Of a stretch of DNA of 64,000 bases, positions 42,990 through 52,850 are shown one piece after another. Each line of letters opens with the position of its first letter. Within the stretch, counting starts at the first letter, position 1. The notes below the pieces were generated by a model. That model saw only the letters and a list, made by a program, of their open reading frames with translations. It was not told the DNA's origin and searched no databases. Location: NCBI GenBank assembly GCA_963575745.1, contig CAUYUJ010021051.1, positions 17,501-81,500 on the forward strand, written 5' to 3'. Source of the DNA: Prorocentrum cordatum (Eukaryota > Sar > Dinophyceae > Prorocentrales > Prorocentraceae). The position numbers were made by a program, and so were the translations under genes.

Positions 42990-43900
42990 AAGCAGGCTCG
43001 ATCCTCCATCATCGGTTCGAGGACTCAAGATCTTGAGTCCGAGCATCTTCGAGCACTTAGGATCCTGGATCCACGGAGTGCCAGGCTTGGGCTCGAAGAT
43101 CTCGGGTTTGCGATCCGAGGATCGAGGATCGAGTCTCGGCGATCGTCGATCGTCGCCGTCGTCAGGCCCGGGCCGCCATCAAGGGCGCTCGATCTCGGAT
43201 CGAGGATCCGAGATTCTGATTTCGAGCAGCTTTGGGCTCAGTAGGTCCCCGATCCGAGGATCGCCGAGTTTGGGCGCGAAGATCTTGGGTTCGCAGCCCA
43301 AGGGTCGAGGATCGAGCCTCGGCGGTAGTCGACCTCCTTCGTCGCCGCCCTCGGGCCCAGACCGCCACCAAGCAGGCTCGATCTTTGGATCGAGGATTGA
43401 GGGTCAGAGATCTTGGCCCCGAGCATATTCGAGCGCCTTGGATCCTAGATCCGGGAGTCGCCACGCATGGATTCGAAGGTCTCGGGTATCGCGATCCGAG
43501 GATCAAGGGTTCCGCCTCGACGATCGTCGATCGTCCCCGTCGCCGACCTCGGGCCCAGGCCACCATTGAGGAGGCTCGATCCTCGGATCGAGGATCCGAG
43601 GTCTTGGTCCCAAGCATCTTTGAGCGCCTTGGATCCGAGATCCGAGGGTCGCCGCGCTTGGACTCGAAGGTCTCAGATTCGATATCCGAGGATCGACGGT
43701 CGAGCCTCGGCGTTCGTCGGTCTCCCTCGTCGCCGCCCTTGGGCCCAGACTGCCGCCAAACAGGCTCGATCCTTCACCCTCGGATCGAGGGCCCGAGATC
43801 TTGGTCTTGAGCATCTGCGAGCACCAGATCCTAGATCCGAGGATCGCCAAGCCTGGACTCGAGGATCCTGGGGAGTCGATCCGGGCATCGAGGGTCGAGC
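42990..43900 (+). repeat. Tandem repeat, roughly 190-bp unit, about five copies, rich in GATCGAGGATC palindromes
   Basis: The anchor GAGCATCTTCGAGC / GGATCCTxGATCCG recurs at about 43041, 43224, 43421, 43611 and 43808. Each unit also contains CCTCGGCGxTCGTCGxTC and CGCCGxCCTCGGGCCCAGxC. Frames are open on both strands (388-aa plus ORF, 176-aa minus ORF); these are repeat translations. Confidence 0.92.
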
Positions 43901-43914
43901 CTCGACGCCGAGCG

Positions 43915-44087
43915 GCCACGCGCACGCACGCGCAGACGCGCGCGCACACAAACGCACTAACACACACACGCACACACGCAAATGCACACCCACACGCGCA
44001 CAACCTCGCATGCATACGCACGCACTTACACACCTACACACACACTCTCACGCACGCACACACACACGACATCATAGCCACAACAGC

Positions 44088-44119
<32 letters not shown>

Positions 44120-44200
44120 GCCACCTTTGCAACCAGACACACAACAACAGCACAAGCAACAGCTGCCACAACAGCACAAGCCAAACCCGCCGCATCGCCG
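43915..44200 (+). repeat. CACG/CACA microsatellite followed by CAACAG repeats
   Basis: (CA)n and CACGCA units up to about 44070, then ACAACAGCA units to about 44180. They give His/Thr- or Val/Cys-rich ORFs that are not genes. Confidence 0.85.
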
Positions 44201-44369
44201 ATGCATCGCCGAGGCCCGCCGACGCATCGCCGAGGTGGCGCGAGCAACGTGGTGCGCTGGGCGCAAGCGCTGTAGTCCAAGCGCTGTTGAGGTCGAGCCC
44301 GCTGAGGACGCGACACTTTCCGTGGCCCATTTAGGGCCGTGCATTTCAAGCCCTTGTTCCGCTCCAGCA

Positions 44370-44940
44370 GAGAGGGTGGTCGAGCCGGACAGCGACGATC
44401 GTCGACCTTTCGCCCAGCGGTCGGACGGCGAGAGCGTCGCCTCGCCGACGTTCCTCGCCGGGCAAACGCAGGGCGACGAGCGGGGGCCAGAGGGCGCGCG
44501 GACAGGAGTTCGAGGGGGTGAAGACCGAGGGCGGCGCCGAACAGCCCGAGGAGACGCAGCCGACCACGCTGGAGGAGGACAACAGCAAGCCCGAGGACAA
44601 GAGCCTCGACGACAAGAAGCTCGAGGACAATAAGGTCAAGCTCGAGGTCAAGCTGGAGGACAATATGGTCGAGCTGGAGGGCAACGACAACGTCAAGCTG
44701 GAGGGCGCGACTCCTGCAAGCTCGAGGACAAGAAGCTTCAGGCTAACAGCAAGCTCGAGGACAACGCGCACCTCCAGAGAAAGCTTTCGGACAAGAAGCT
44801 CGAGCTGGACTCCTGCAAGGTCGAGCCCGGGAAGAAGCGCAATCGCCTCTGCAAGCCCTCAACGACGAGGCAGCGCGATGCCTTGCGCTCGGTGCTGAGC
44901 CCTGCCTCGCCTCCAGCCTCGGCTCCGAGTTCTGACTCGG
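44370..44940 (+). pseudogene. Broken gene with Lys/Leu/Glu/Asp coiled-coil repeats
   Basis: Frame 1 reads VEPDSDDRRPFAQRSDGESV. A second frame from 44518 reads KTEGGAEQPEETQPTTLEED, then KSLDDKKLEDNKVKLEVKLE. After a frameshift near 44710 a third frame continues CKLEDKKLQANSKLEDNAHL and RKLSDKKLELDSCKVEPGKK. The K-L-E-D-(K/N) unit recurs with near-heptad spacing, as in a coiled coil. The repeat continues across the frameshift at protein level, which supports real coding ancestry rather than a chance ORF. Confidence 0.4.
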
Positions 44941-45039
44941 CCTTGAGGCGCCTCGCGAGCCGCTGGGGGCACTGAGCGAGGTGCCTTCGGGCAGAGTTAG
45001 GACGCGGCGACGGGGGCTCTCAGCGAGGTGGCCACCGGC

Positions 45040-45400
45040 CTCGAGAACGCCGCAACAACAGGGCCATAGCAACATGACCGACGACAGCGATAATAAGGGC
45101 ACGCGCAATCAGCACAACGCGCGAAAGCAACGGCAGCGACCACACAAACAATAGCAAAAGCAACTAGCACAACACCACCAAAAACACCATAAACAACAGC
45201 AAGCACAACGGCAGCACCGGCAACCAGCTCAACAGCAAGCCACAACAGCAACGCAATACGTAACACCCGCAAGCGAGCAACAATAAGCTACCAACGACAA
45301 GTTGACAACGCAACGCTGACAACAAGAATGCAACGACAAACGGCGAACAAGGACAAGCTATCAACAGCCAGAAGCCTACAACTACCCGCAACCACGTTGG
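45040..45400. other. A/C-rich low-complexity spacer
   Basis: CAACAGCAAC and ACAACGCAA-type sequence, no coherent ORF. Compositionally close to the tract at 44070-44180. Confidence 0.5.
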
Positions 45401-45404
45401 CTCG

Positions 45405-45650
45405 AGGATTTGTGCTTCGAGTCATTGCAGCTTTGCAGCGAGACGCCGATGGCCGCGCCGACGAAGCAGACGAGCTTGTCGAGCCTCTGGGGCCTGGCGA
45501 GCTCGCCTCCCGAGGTCCCGAGCTTCGCGAGGAGCCGAGAAGCCCCCCTTGCGGGAGCGCCGAGTCTGCTGCAAATTTCTTCAAGGTACTCGAGGCCAAG
45601 AGGCTCGAGGCCGAGAATGCAGAGAAGGGTGTCTCCCTGTCTTCTTCCCC
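45405..45650 (+). pseudogene. Short coding-like remnant
   Basis: One frame reads LRVIAALQRDADGRADEADE, LVEPLGPGELASRGPELREE and AANFFKVLEAKRLEAENAEK before running into the 26-bp C tract at 45673-45698. Isolated; no family recognised. Confidence 0.25.
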
Positions 45651-45699
45651 CCCCCCCGCCCCTTCCTTTTCGCCCCCCCCCCCCCCCCCCCCCCCCCCG

Positions 45700-45905
45700 A
45701 GATTTGGTCTCTTTACAACCAGAACAACCACTTTACAACCAGATGGGTTATTTTACAACCGACATAGGATTGGAAAGTGTGGTTTTTCTTCGAGAACATC
45801 AACTTTGTCACCAGAACGGCCCACTTTGCAACCAGAACGGGCCACTTTACTACCAGAACGGGCTACTTTACAGCCAGAACGGACCACTTTACAACCCGCT
45901 CAGAG
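45700..45905 (+). repeat. 21-bp minisatellite CCACTTTACAACCAGAACGGG
   Basis: Seven to eight copies of a unit close to CACTTTACAACCAGAACGG (variants TTTGTCACCAGAA, TTTACTACCAGAA, TTTACAGCCAGAA). The array starts directly after a poly-C run. Confidence 0.92.
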
Positions 45906-46275
45906 TGGCCGTGCGCGTTTGGGCGTTCCGCAAAGTGCCCCAGAGCAAGTGGGCGCTCTGAAAAATGCCCCAGGGCAGGCGGGCGCTCTCGAGAGTGCCC
46001 CAGGGCGCGCAGACGCTCTGAAAAGTGCTCCAGAGCACGCGGGCGCTCTGGAGCCCGAGCGCCTGAACGCTCTGCGCAGGCCCCAGCGATGCCTCTGAGC
46101 CCGAGCGCCTGAACGCCCTGCGCAGGCCCCAGCGATGCTTCTGAGCCCGCGGACCTGGGCGCTCTGCGCAGGCCCCAGAGACGCCTCTAAGCCCGAGCGC
46201 CTGGACGCTCTGAGCAGGTCCCAGCAACGCCTCTGAGCCCGAGCGCCTGGGCGCTCTGGCGCTCTGAGCCCAGCA
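45905..46275 (+). repeat. Two nested minisatellites (about 38-bp and about 46-bp units)
   Basis: First come three to four copies of GGGCGCTCTxxAAAxTGCCC + CAGGGC (to about 46055). Then five to six copies of GAGCCCGAGCGCCTGxACGC + TCTGCGCAGGCCCCAGCGAT + GCCTCT (to 46275). The GCGCTCTG core is common to both, so one array may have evolved from the other. Confidence 0.9.
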
Positions 46276-46950
46276 GGCTCAGACGGGGTCTGCTAGCAGG
46301 GGCCAAGCGGCCTCCACAAGGGCACAGTGCTCGCGTGGGAATAAGGTGAGAAAATGAAGCCCAGTGCTAGAGGGGCCAGAAAATGAAGCGGCGCTTTCAT
46401 TTTTCTTTCAAGATTCAACAGGCGGGATATGCATTTTTTTCGGGGGGGGGGCGCTGGGATCGAATTCGGCCTTCGGGGGTTCACGTCGCAGAGCAAGAAC
46501 CAGGCTCGACGCCGGGGGCCCCTGAGTCCCGAAACGAGGCTCTCTCTCCGCTTGTCGGCGCCTCTGGAAACCCACCTGCTCTTGCTGCCGTTCCTGCTCC
46601 CCCTGCTCTTGCTCATGCTCCTTCTCCTCCGCTCTTACCCAATATGATTAATTACTCCATGTGAATAGTGCTCTCCTCTCTCCCGTGAGGGCGGCGAAAA
46701 AATAGCAGGCCCCTTTCCCCGTAGTGCGTTCTCACGCAGGATTGGAACAGCAATCCCTGACCTTGCGTTTCACATGTGATTTTTCATTCGGAGCGCGTTC
46801 GGTTCTTCCAACATGTTGTTTCCGTCGCAGCGTTGTCTTCATTTCTGTCCTTGCAGAGGGGGCACTTCGGTAGAGATAATCCCATTGAACCAGCACTGAT
46901 CCCTACCACAACAACCTCATGTGGAAATTCTTCTGGCGCCCAATGAAGGA
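46276..46950. other. Spacer without recognisable gene
   Basis: Contains a G9 run (46441-46450) and a LeuLeu-coding CTGCTCTTGCTC stretch. No coherent ORF. Confidence 0.4.
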
Positions 46951-46974
46951 GGAGGCATAAGGGCGAACGGCGCG

Positions 46975-48015
46975 AATGGGGAGGAGGAGGAGCAGCAGCA
47001 GCAGGAGCGGCGAGGACTGCGATCAGGAGGATGCCGCTGAGGCTGATGACGCTGCTGATGATGCTGGTGATGATGCTGCTGATGACGATGGTGGCGACGG
47101 TGTTGATGATGATGATGGCGATGATGCTTCTGATGATGATGATGCTGATGATGACGCTGGTGGTGATTGTGATGGTGATGGTGGTAATGGTTATGGAGGG
47201 CCGAATGGCTCGTTACCATGCGCGTTCTGCGCGCGTCGACGGCGCAATCCGGCAGCGCCGACCCCCCCCCCCCCCCGCGGCGCGCAGCCGGTAATGATGG
47301 CGAAGCCTAAGAGGATGGAGGAGAAGGAGGAGGTGGAAGAGCGATAGGAGGAGGGCGGCGACGACGACGGCGAGCAGGAGCAGGAGGAGGACGAGCAGAA
47401 GGGCGCGCAGGAGGAGTAGCGACAGGAGGAGGGAGAGGAGGACGACGAGGAGGAGGAGGATGAGGAGGAGGAGGAGGCGGAGGAGGCCGAGGAAGAACAC
47501 AGGGGAAACCAGGGGATAACACGATCAGGATGAGGGGGGGGGGGGGGGGGGGGGGGGGGGTGGGGGGCCGGATGAGGTGGAGGACATGGAGGGGGGCGAG
47601 GTCGAGAGGAGGAAAAGCGGAGGGGGGGGGGGAGGAGGATGACGAGGAGGAGGATGACGAGGATGAGAAGGAGGAGGAAGAGGAGAAGGAAGAGGGGGGG
47701 GAAGACGGCCTCCTTCCCATCCTTGCTACGGAAGAGAAGGATGACGAGGAGGAGGAGGAGGAGGAGGAGGCGGGAGAGGCCGCGGAATAACACAGGGGAA
47801 ACCAAGGGATAACGCGATCAGGATGGGGAGGGGGAGGAATGGGATGAGGGGGAAGACGGTGGGGGGGGGGGGGGAGGAGGAAGAAGGAGGGGGGGGGAAA
47901 GAGGAGGAGGAGGAGAAGGAGGAGGAGGACGAGGAGGGGAAGGAGCAGGAACAGGACCAGGAGGAGGTGGAAAACCAGGAGGGGCAGGAGGAGCGTCTCG
48001 TTCTCCTTCTTTCTT
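46975..48015 (+). repeat. Microsatellite cluster: (GAT)n, (GGA)n and G-runs
   Basis: GATGATGCT-type repeat at 47030-47200, GGA-rich from 47305 to 48000, a G run of about 27 bp at 47534-47560, further G runs at 47860-47875. Asp-, His-, Ser- and Glu-rich ORFs on both strands come from these repeats. Confidence 0.9.
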
Positions 48016-48199
48016 CCTTCGCCTCCTATTTCCTCCTCCTCCCCTTCCCTTCCTCTTCCTCTCCGCCCCCCCCCCTTTGTCCGTCCTCATCCCCTCCCTC
48101 TCTCGCCCCCCCCCCCCCCCCCCCCTTCCCCTCTCTCCTCCGCCTTCCCTCTCCCCCTCCCCCCCTCTCTCCCGAAGGCGCTGGCCCCCCGGGGGCGGC

Positions 48200-48810
48200 G
48201 CTTCACCGCCTCCTGTCGCGCCTGCCACTTTCCTTTGGTCTCGCGCGAGGTCCCGCACTTTCCGCGTTCTGGGCCGGGGCTCGACGGCTGCGGTTTCGGC
48301 GAGGTCGGTGTCCATTCCCGCTGGGCGCGTTCTCCTTTGACGTGCCTTACTTCCATGTATACCGACTGGGGCGCGTCCACTTCCGCGGTCACCGCCATGT
48401 TCAAGACAGTGGTCGGGGTCTTCACCAACGGCCTCGCATTGAAGCCCTTCGACTGCAGTTTCCACTGCAACCCTGCTACCACCACGCTTACCGCTGCAGC
48501 CCCGCTACCTCCGCAATTCCGACTGACCCCCCGCTACCACCACAGATCCCATTGCAGCCCAGCTACCGCCACAGTTTCCACCGCTGCCTGGCGACCAGCA
48601 CAGTTGCCACCGCAGCTTCCCAACACCATGCAGTTCCCATTGTAGCCCCCGCTGCCACCACATCTCCCACTGCTGGGTACCTCCAACTAGGCCTTACACC
48701 TGACCCCACTAATCCAGGAAGCAACCTAAACGTGCTTCCTGAAACCAGCGTTGCTTCCTCAACATCCTCCTCTGCTTCCTCAAAACCTCTGCGTTTGGTA
48801 AGAAGTTAGT
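48200..48810 (+). other. Coding-like segment with CCCGCTACCxCC repeats
   Basis: One frame (48235-48645) reads PHFPRSGPGLDGCGFGEVGV and TSMYTDWGASTSAVTAMFKT, VVGVFTNGLALKPFDCSFHC, then runs into repeated CAGCCCCGCTACCxCCxCA units (48460-48610). A later stretch repeats GTTGCTTCCT (48715-48785). It may be an exon remnant; no family recognised. Confidence 0.25.
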
Positions 48811-49320
48811 TATTCATATTAAGCGATTTGCTTTACAACAATAGGAATTCCCTTATCAAGTTTATGGGTTTCGCTTTGTAAATCAGGGGAGTTTGTGATT
48901 CGTTTCAAGGGTTTCCTGGGTAACTTAATGGGGGGATGACGCCAGCGCAACCGATTGGTGCACCCCGCCGCATCGTTCCTCACGCCCTCGGCTACGTTTC
49001 TTGAAGGCCACACCCTTGTTTGAACGCCATCGTGGTTTTAACATTAAGCCATCGCAGTTTAGTTTTCAAGAGCTTGTTGTTTGTTTGTGATGTGGCTGGC
49101 CTTGGTTATCGTGTGTTTGAGGTCCCTGACCTTGCGGCTGGCCTTGGTTGACCGCGTAATTTGGATCCCTGCTCTCGCCTCTAGCGACCCCCCCGCTCGG
49201 CCCTTCGGCATTGACCCATAGTGTTCGATTTGCCCCCACCGTGTTTTCTCAATCGTGGCCACCCTTTTCATTGCCCGATGGCCTGATGTCACCGCTGCTT
49301 TCGGTTGTTGTCACCTCGTC
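48811..49320. other. Upstream flank of the TE-like gene
   Basis: Less GC-rich, with no repeats and no coherent ORF. A GTTTGTGATGTGGCTGGCCT / GTGTTTGAGGTCCCTGACCT pattern near 49085-49140 is the only structure. Promoter elements could not be identified; dinoflagellate promoters lack well-known boxes. Confidence 0.35.
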
Positions 49321-49324
49321 ATAC

Positions 49325-49345
49325 CCGAGGCCATTTTGGCCCAGC
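49325..49345 (+). other. DinoSL-like relict spliced leader upstream of the ATG at 49366
   Basis: CCGAGGCCATTTTGGCCCAG matches the 21 bases of the DinoSL exon at 16 positions, with an exact 11-base core GCCATTTTGGC. The orientation is the same as the gene, and it lies 20 bp before the ATG. A genomic leader before the start codon is the expected sign of a retroposed, trans-spliced mRNA. Confidence 0.5.
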
Positions 49346-49365
49346 CCCCTTGCCCTTAAGGGGCC

Positions 49366-49835
49366 ATGCCGCCGCGTCGGGGCAGGTCGGCGTACCTCGA
49401 TGCAGGCGGCGCGCGGCAGCTCGGGGTTGCGCTGTCGGCGCACGGGCGGGTCGGGCCGACTGGAGACCTCTGGTTCCCGAAGGCCGCGGCCCCGCAGGTG
49501 GTGGCGGACTTGCGCGGCGTGTCCCTGGCAGCCGCGCAGGCGCGGCTCCGTGCAGCCGAGGGCGCGCCAGGGCTCCCCAAGTCGGCGTCCCCCGCCCATT
49601 GCCCGGCCCTCGTCGTCTTGTTGGCGCTGTCCGCGGGGGGAGCGGATATGCCCGCGGGCGTCTGGGATTCGCTGGTCCGCGACGCTGTGGCGTCGGCGCC
49701 GCCCCTTCCGCCTCGGCACCCTCTGCCGCCTCTGCCGCTGCCCGCGCCGCCGCCGCCCGCCCCAGAGAGCGGAGCCATCGCGGCGATCGAGTCGGGGCCG
49801 CTCGTGCCGGCGACCGGCGGTTCGACGCGGAAGAG
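49366..49835 (+). CDS. TE-like gene, exon 1
   Basis: Starts MPPRRGRSAYLDAGGARQLG and continues VGPTGDLWFPKAAAPQVVAD, LRGVSLAAAQARLRAAEGAP, GADMPAGVWDSLVRDAVASA before a Pro-rich part and GGSTRKRR. It ends at AG/GCGCGG (GC donor). The reading frame continues in phase into exon 2 at 50379. The first 120 residues resemble no family that I can name. The ATG is chosen because it is the first in frame after the DinoSL-like sequence and begins the coherent frame. Confidence 0.55.
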
Positions 49836-50183
49836 GCGCGGCGCTTCTTCTCCCTGTCGTTTCATTGTGTTGTGAATTCTCTTGTGCGCTGAATGTTGCA
49901 ATGGGTTATCACATGCACGGTTACATCGCGCGTGCGCCGTCCTCTCGGAGGATGGATGGGGACGAGGAGGATGATGATGAGGAGAAGGCTGACGATGATG
50001 AGGAGGTTGAGGATGATGAGGCGGCGGAGGAGCAAGAGGATGAACGGGGGGAGGACGGTCAGGATGATGAGGGATGAGGGTGAGGGTGGCGAGGATGATG
50101 AGGGTGAGGACGAGGAGGAGGAGGATGAGGGCGAGGGGGAGGAGGATGGGCAGGAGGAGGAGGAGGAGGAGGAGGAGGAGGAG

Positions 50184-50270
<87 letters not shown>

Positions 50271-50282
50271 GAGAGAGAGAGA

Positions 50283-50349
<67 letters not shown>

Positions 50350-50378
50350 CAAGAGGAGGATGAGGGGCCTCCCGCCAG
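49836..50378 (+). other. Intron 1 (543 bp, GC-AG, flanked by AGGCGCG repeat)
   Basis: Donor AAGAG/GCGCGGC and acceptor CCGCCAG/GCGCGCC share AGGCGCG, so the junction is a direct repeat. Removing 543 bp (181 x 3) keeps the frame: ...TRKRR-APVLSAEEYAAL. The intron contains GGA blocks and a long (GA)n array (50187-50345). Confidence 0.6.
50187..50345 (+). repeat. (GA)n array within intron 1
   Basis: About 40 uninterrupted GA units, then interrupted GA units. Preceded by GGA repeats (50095-50186). Confidence 0.95.
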
Positions 50379-50487
50379 GCGCGCCCCCGTGCTGTCGGCC
50401 GAGGAGTACGCCGCCCTCGACGACCGCACTAAAGTGGAGGCGCCTGCCCCCCCGCCCCCGCCGCCCTTAGCCGGAGGGCGCCCGAGG
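50379..50487 (+). CDS. TE-like gene, exon 2
   Basis: Short exon APVLSAEEYAALDDRTKVEA followed by a Pro run and AGGRPR. It ends at CGAGG/GTGATGG, a GT donor in phase 0 that matches the acceptor GCGCCCAG at 51001. A phase-compatible alternative joins AG at 50486 to the acceptor at 50967. Context: the small Pro-rich exon links the N-terminal exon and the large exon 3. Confidence 0.45.
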
Positions 50488-51001
50488 GTGATGGATGGCG
50501 GTTTGAGGGGGGATGTGAGGGGGAGGGTGGTGGGATGGATGGCGTCGGCGTCGGCGTCGTCGACGGCGCCGCCATCCGTGTCCGCGACGGGTCTCTTACG
50601 CCTTGCCGCCTTCCTCTCGTCTTTCTCCTCTCCCCCCCCCCTCGCCGTCGTCTTCCTCCTCCCCCTCCCCCCTCCTCATCCTCCTCCTCCTCCTGTGTCG
50701 GCCCTCCTCGACCCTCTTTCCCATCGCGCGCCGGTTCTTTGCGCGCCTGCTCGAGGGCACTCGCCGCGCCCGCCTCGGTCGCATAGCGAATTCCCTAGAC
50801 AGGGCGGGGGCGGCGTCCTCTACCCTTCTTCTCTTGCCCGGGGCCCTGTCTCCTCTCCCAGGTTATTTCTATCCTTTTCTACGTCTGATCCAACTGCCCC
50901 CCTCCCTCCTCGCGTCCTCATCTCCATTCCGTCATGCCCCCCCTGCCCCTTGCCCCTCCCCCCCTAGCGCCAGCGCCTCCGCCCGCCGCCCGCGCGCCCA
51001 G

Positions 51002-52104
51002 TTGCTGGTGCGGAAAGACGAGGAGTTGCTCTGCTACCAGAAGCAGGCCAAGGTGCTCCAGCGGGGTCGACGACGATCGGGCGCTCGCGCCCTTGCTGCT
51101 GCCGCCGCTACGCCGACTGACGCCGTCGCCGTCGAGGAGCGTCGGGAGCAGCTTGTTGCAGCATCGTCAGAGTTGGCTGGTCGATCTAATGATGCGTTTC
51201 AGTTGGTTCGGCCTCGTGGGGAACGTGGGCACTTGTCATTTCGTTCCAAAATGGCGCTCGCAATCCGACGAAATACCAGTAGCGTTGGCTCCACTACCAT
51301 CGGGTGCGTTGTGATGGAGGACGTTAGTGGCCAGAGTACAGTGAGGTATGAACAATTGTTGGCGGCATCTCTCATCAGCTACTCTCGTACGTATTATTTT
51401 GTTTGCGAGCATGCCCTCCGCTCCCGTCCACCATCGGATCCTGAGTTTACGTTCCACATGGCAGCTCATTGTTTCCGCTCCGACGCGACGAACGCTGCGA
51501 TCTGGCACGAGGCGAAGTTGCATAACACGATGGTCAGATCTGCCTACATACGTGATTATGAGAACATCGGCCACGTTCCGTTCATGCACTGCCTTGCACT
51601 GCACGAGTCTGTGCCAGACATACACCGCGTTCAGGACGCAACTGGCCTCGGCACGTATGCACTGTTAAAAAAGCAGGTTGCTTCGGTGGGTTGTCCTTTC
51701 TGGATTTCTGGGAACGACGCCAAGCATGTCTTGTCGTGGTGGTTGTGCACGTCCGACGGCGGGCCAGATCAGATGGTTTTCAAACGATTGGTTCTTAGGG
51801 ATACAGCTGACAACCCACATAACATGTTCAGTGGTATCCCTTGCGTGTGCCACATCGGTGCTCTTGCTACAATGACAGGACTACGGCTTTGCGACTCGTG
51901 GGCTCGTCGGATAGGCGCACGGTGGAAATATTTTTCGAGCTGCGCCAAGATCACTCATTGTTGGCGTGATGCCTCTGCGAACGTGTTGCGTGTATGGTCA
52001 GCCCTCTTTGGTTCTGTGGCCGCGCGTGACCATGCTTTGAAGTTGCCCCCGGCTTGCGTGGCGGGCCGCTGGTTGTCAGTGTCGGATACGGAGGCGCGGT
52101 TGAG
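51002..52104 (+). CDS. TE-like gene, exon 3 (core of the protein)
   Basis: About 368 residues beginning LLVRKDEELLCYQKQAKVLQ. It contains a region with VMEDVSGQSTVRYEQLLAAS, FTFHMAAHCFRSDATNAAIW, VPFMHCLALHESVPDIHRVQ and DNPHNMFSGIPCVCHIGALA, ending CVAGRWLSVSDTEARLR. A C-x-C-H-x9 segment followed by conserved Trp and Cys (RWKYFSSCAKITHCWRD) resembles a block common in large dinoflagellate TE-like proteins of unknown catalytic type; the identification is from memory. No D-D-E or RT motif could be assigned. The exon ends in the direct repeat GGTCAGCAT, where it is spliced to exon 4. Confidence 0.6.
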
Positions 52105-52272
52105 GTCAGCATATTCTTGCACTCATTGCTCCTAAGCTTCCTCCTCCTATCCTTCCATCACCGCTCTCGCCCTCCCCTTCCATTGTCCTCCTCCTCTCCT
52201 CCTCCCTCCTGTAACGTCCCCTCTCATATCACGCTCCCGCCCACCCCCCCTCCGCCCTCTGTCGGTCAGCAT
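52104..52272 (+). other. Intron 3 (160 bp) flanked by the direct repeat GGTCAGCAT
   Basis: GGTCAGCAT occurs at 52104-52112 and again at 52264-52272, exactly 160 bp apart. Removal of any 160-bp register joins the frames (…RLR-SASGGDG…). Canonical GT and AG ends cannot both be satisfied in one register: a GT start ends in CG, and an AG end starts CA. The interior is CT-rich (TCCTCCTCC). The structure is that of a dinoflagellate introner-type insertion with a target duplication. Confidence 0.65.
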
Positions 52273-52795
52273 CCGGTGGCGACGGTGTCGGCGGAGATCT
52301 CGCTGTCGCGCTGGAAGCGGCGCTGGCGCTAGGCGATAAAGAGCTCCGACAGTTAGCCATCGCCGACGCAGACGCCGCCCCTGGAGCTGCGCTGGCGATA
52401 CTGGACGAAGTGCGCCACGACGCCCAGACAGCATACCGCCAGAAGCTGGGGCGGTGGCGTCGCGAGGTGCTGGAGACGATCCGCGACCCCAGGTTTTGGT
52501 TCGCGGTCGAGGTGATGTCACTCTCCCACCAACCTGGCGTGGCGCTGCAGGCCATCATGCAGACGCGCCCGGACCCAGATGACATCGCCACTTGTGGCAA
52601 CCACATCGCTCAATTGGTCGAGTATCGGATGGGCGATATCATCCACATGCACAGTGACACCATCTTCGGGCACGACTGGCCAGGCGTCTATCAGCGCCTA
52701 TCCGAGGAGCCGCTCATCGGCGAGGACGCGGCCAGGGACATGATGTTATTCGCTCTCGAGGAGCCTCGCTTGCCGCGATCCGATACGACGGATCG
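52265..52795 (+). CDS. TE-like gene, exon 4
   Basis: Reads SASGGDGVGGDLAVALEAAL, KELRQLAIADADAAPGAALA, then a clear helical protein: YRQKLGRWRREVLETIRDPR, FWFAVEVMSLSHQPGVALQA, HIAQLVEYRMGDIIHMHSDT, HDWPGVYQRLSEEPLIGEDA. Its 5' border is fixed by the direct repeat. The 3' border is uncertain (between about 52760 and 52800); the following sequence is a CT-rich intron with a perfect hairpin. No domain name can be given. Confidence 0.55.
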
Positions 52796-52850
52796 CCCCC
52801 TCCTCCCAGTCCTCCCGCCTCCTTCCCCCCCCTTCTCGCCTCTTCCTCCA

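Noticed and set aside
43467-44633. 388-aa ORF across the 190-bp array, CA repeat and coiled-coil remnant
   Set aside because: A chance fusion of repeat translation and a broken gene; amino-acid character changes abruptly at each boundary.
46917-47219. His-rich minus-strand ORF (HHHHNHHQRHHQHHHHQK type)
   Set aside because: Translation of a (GAT)n/(ATC)n microsatellite.
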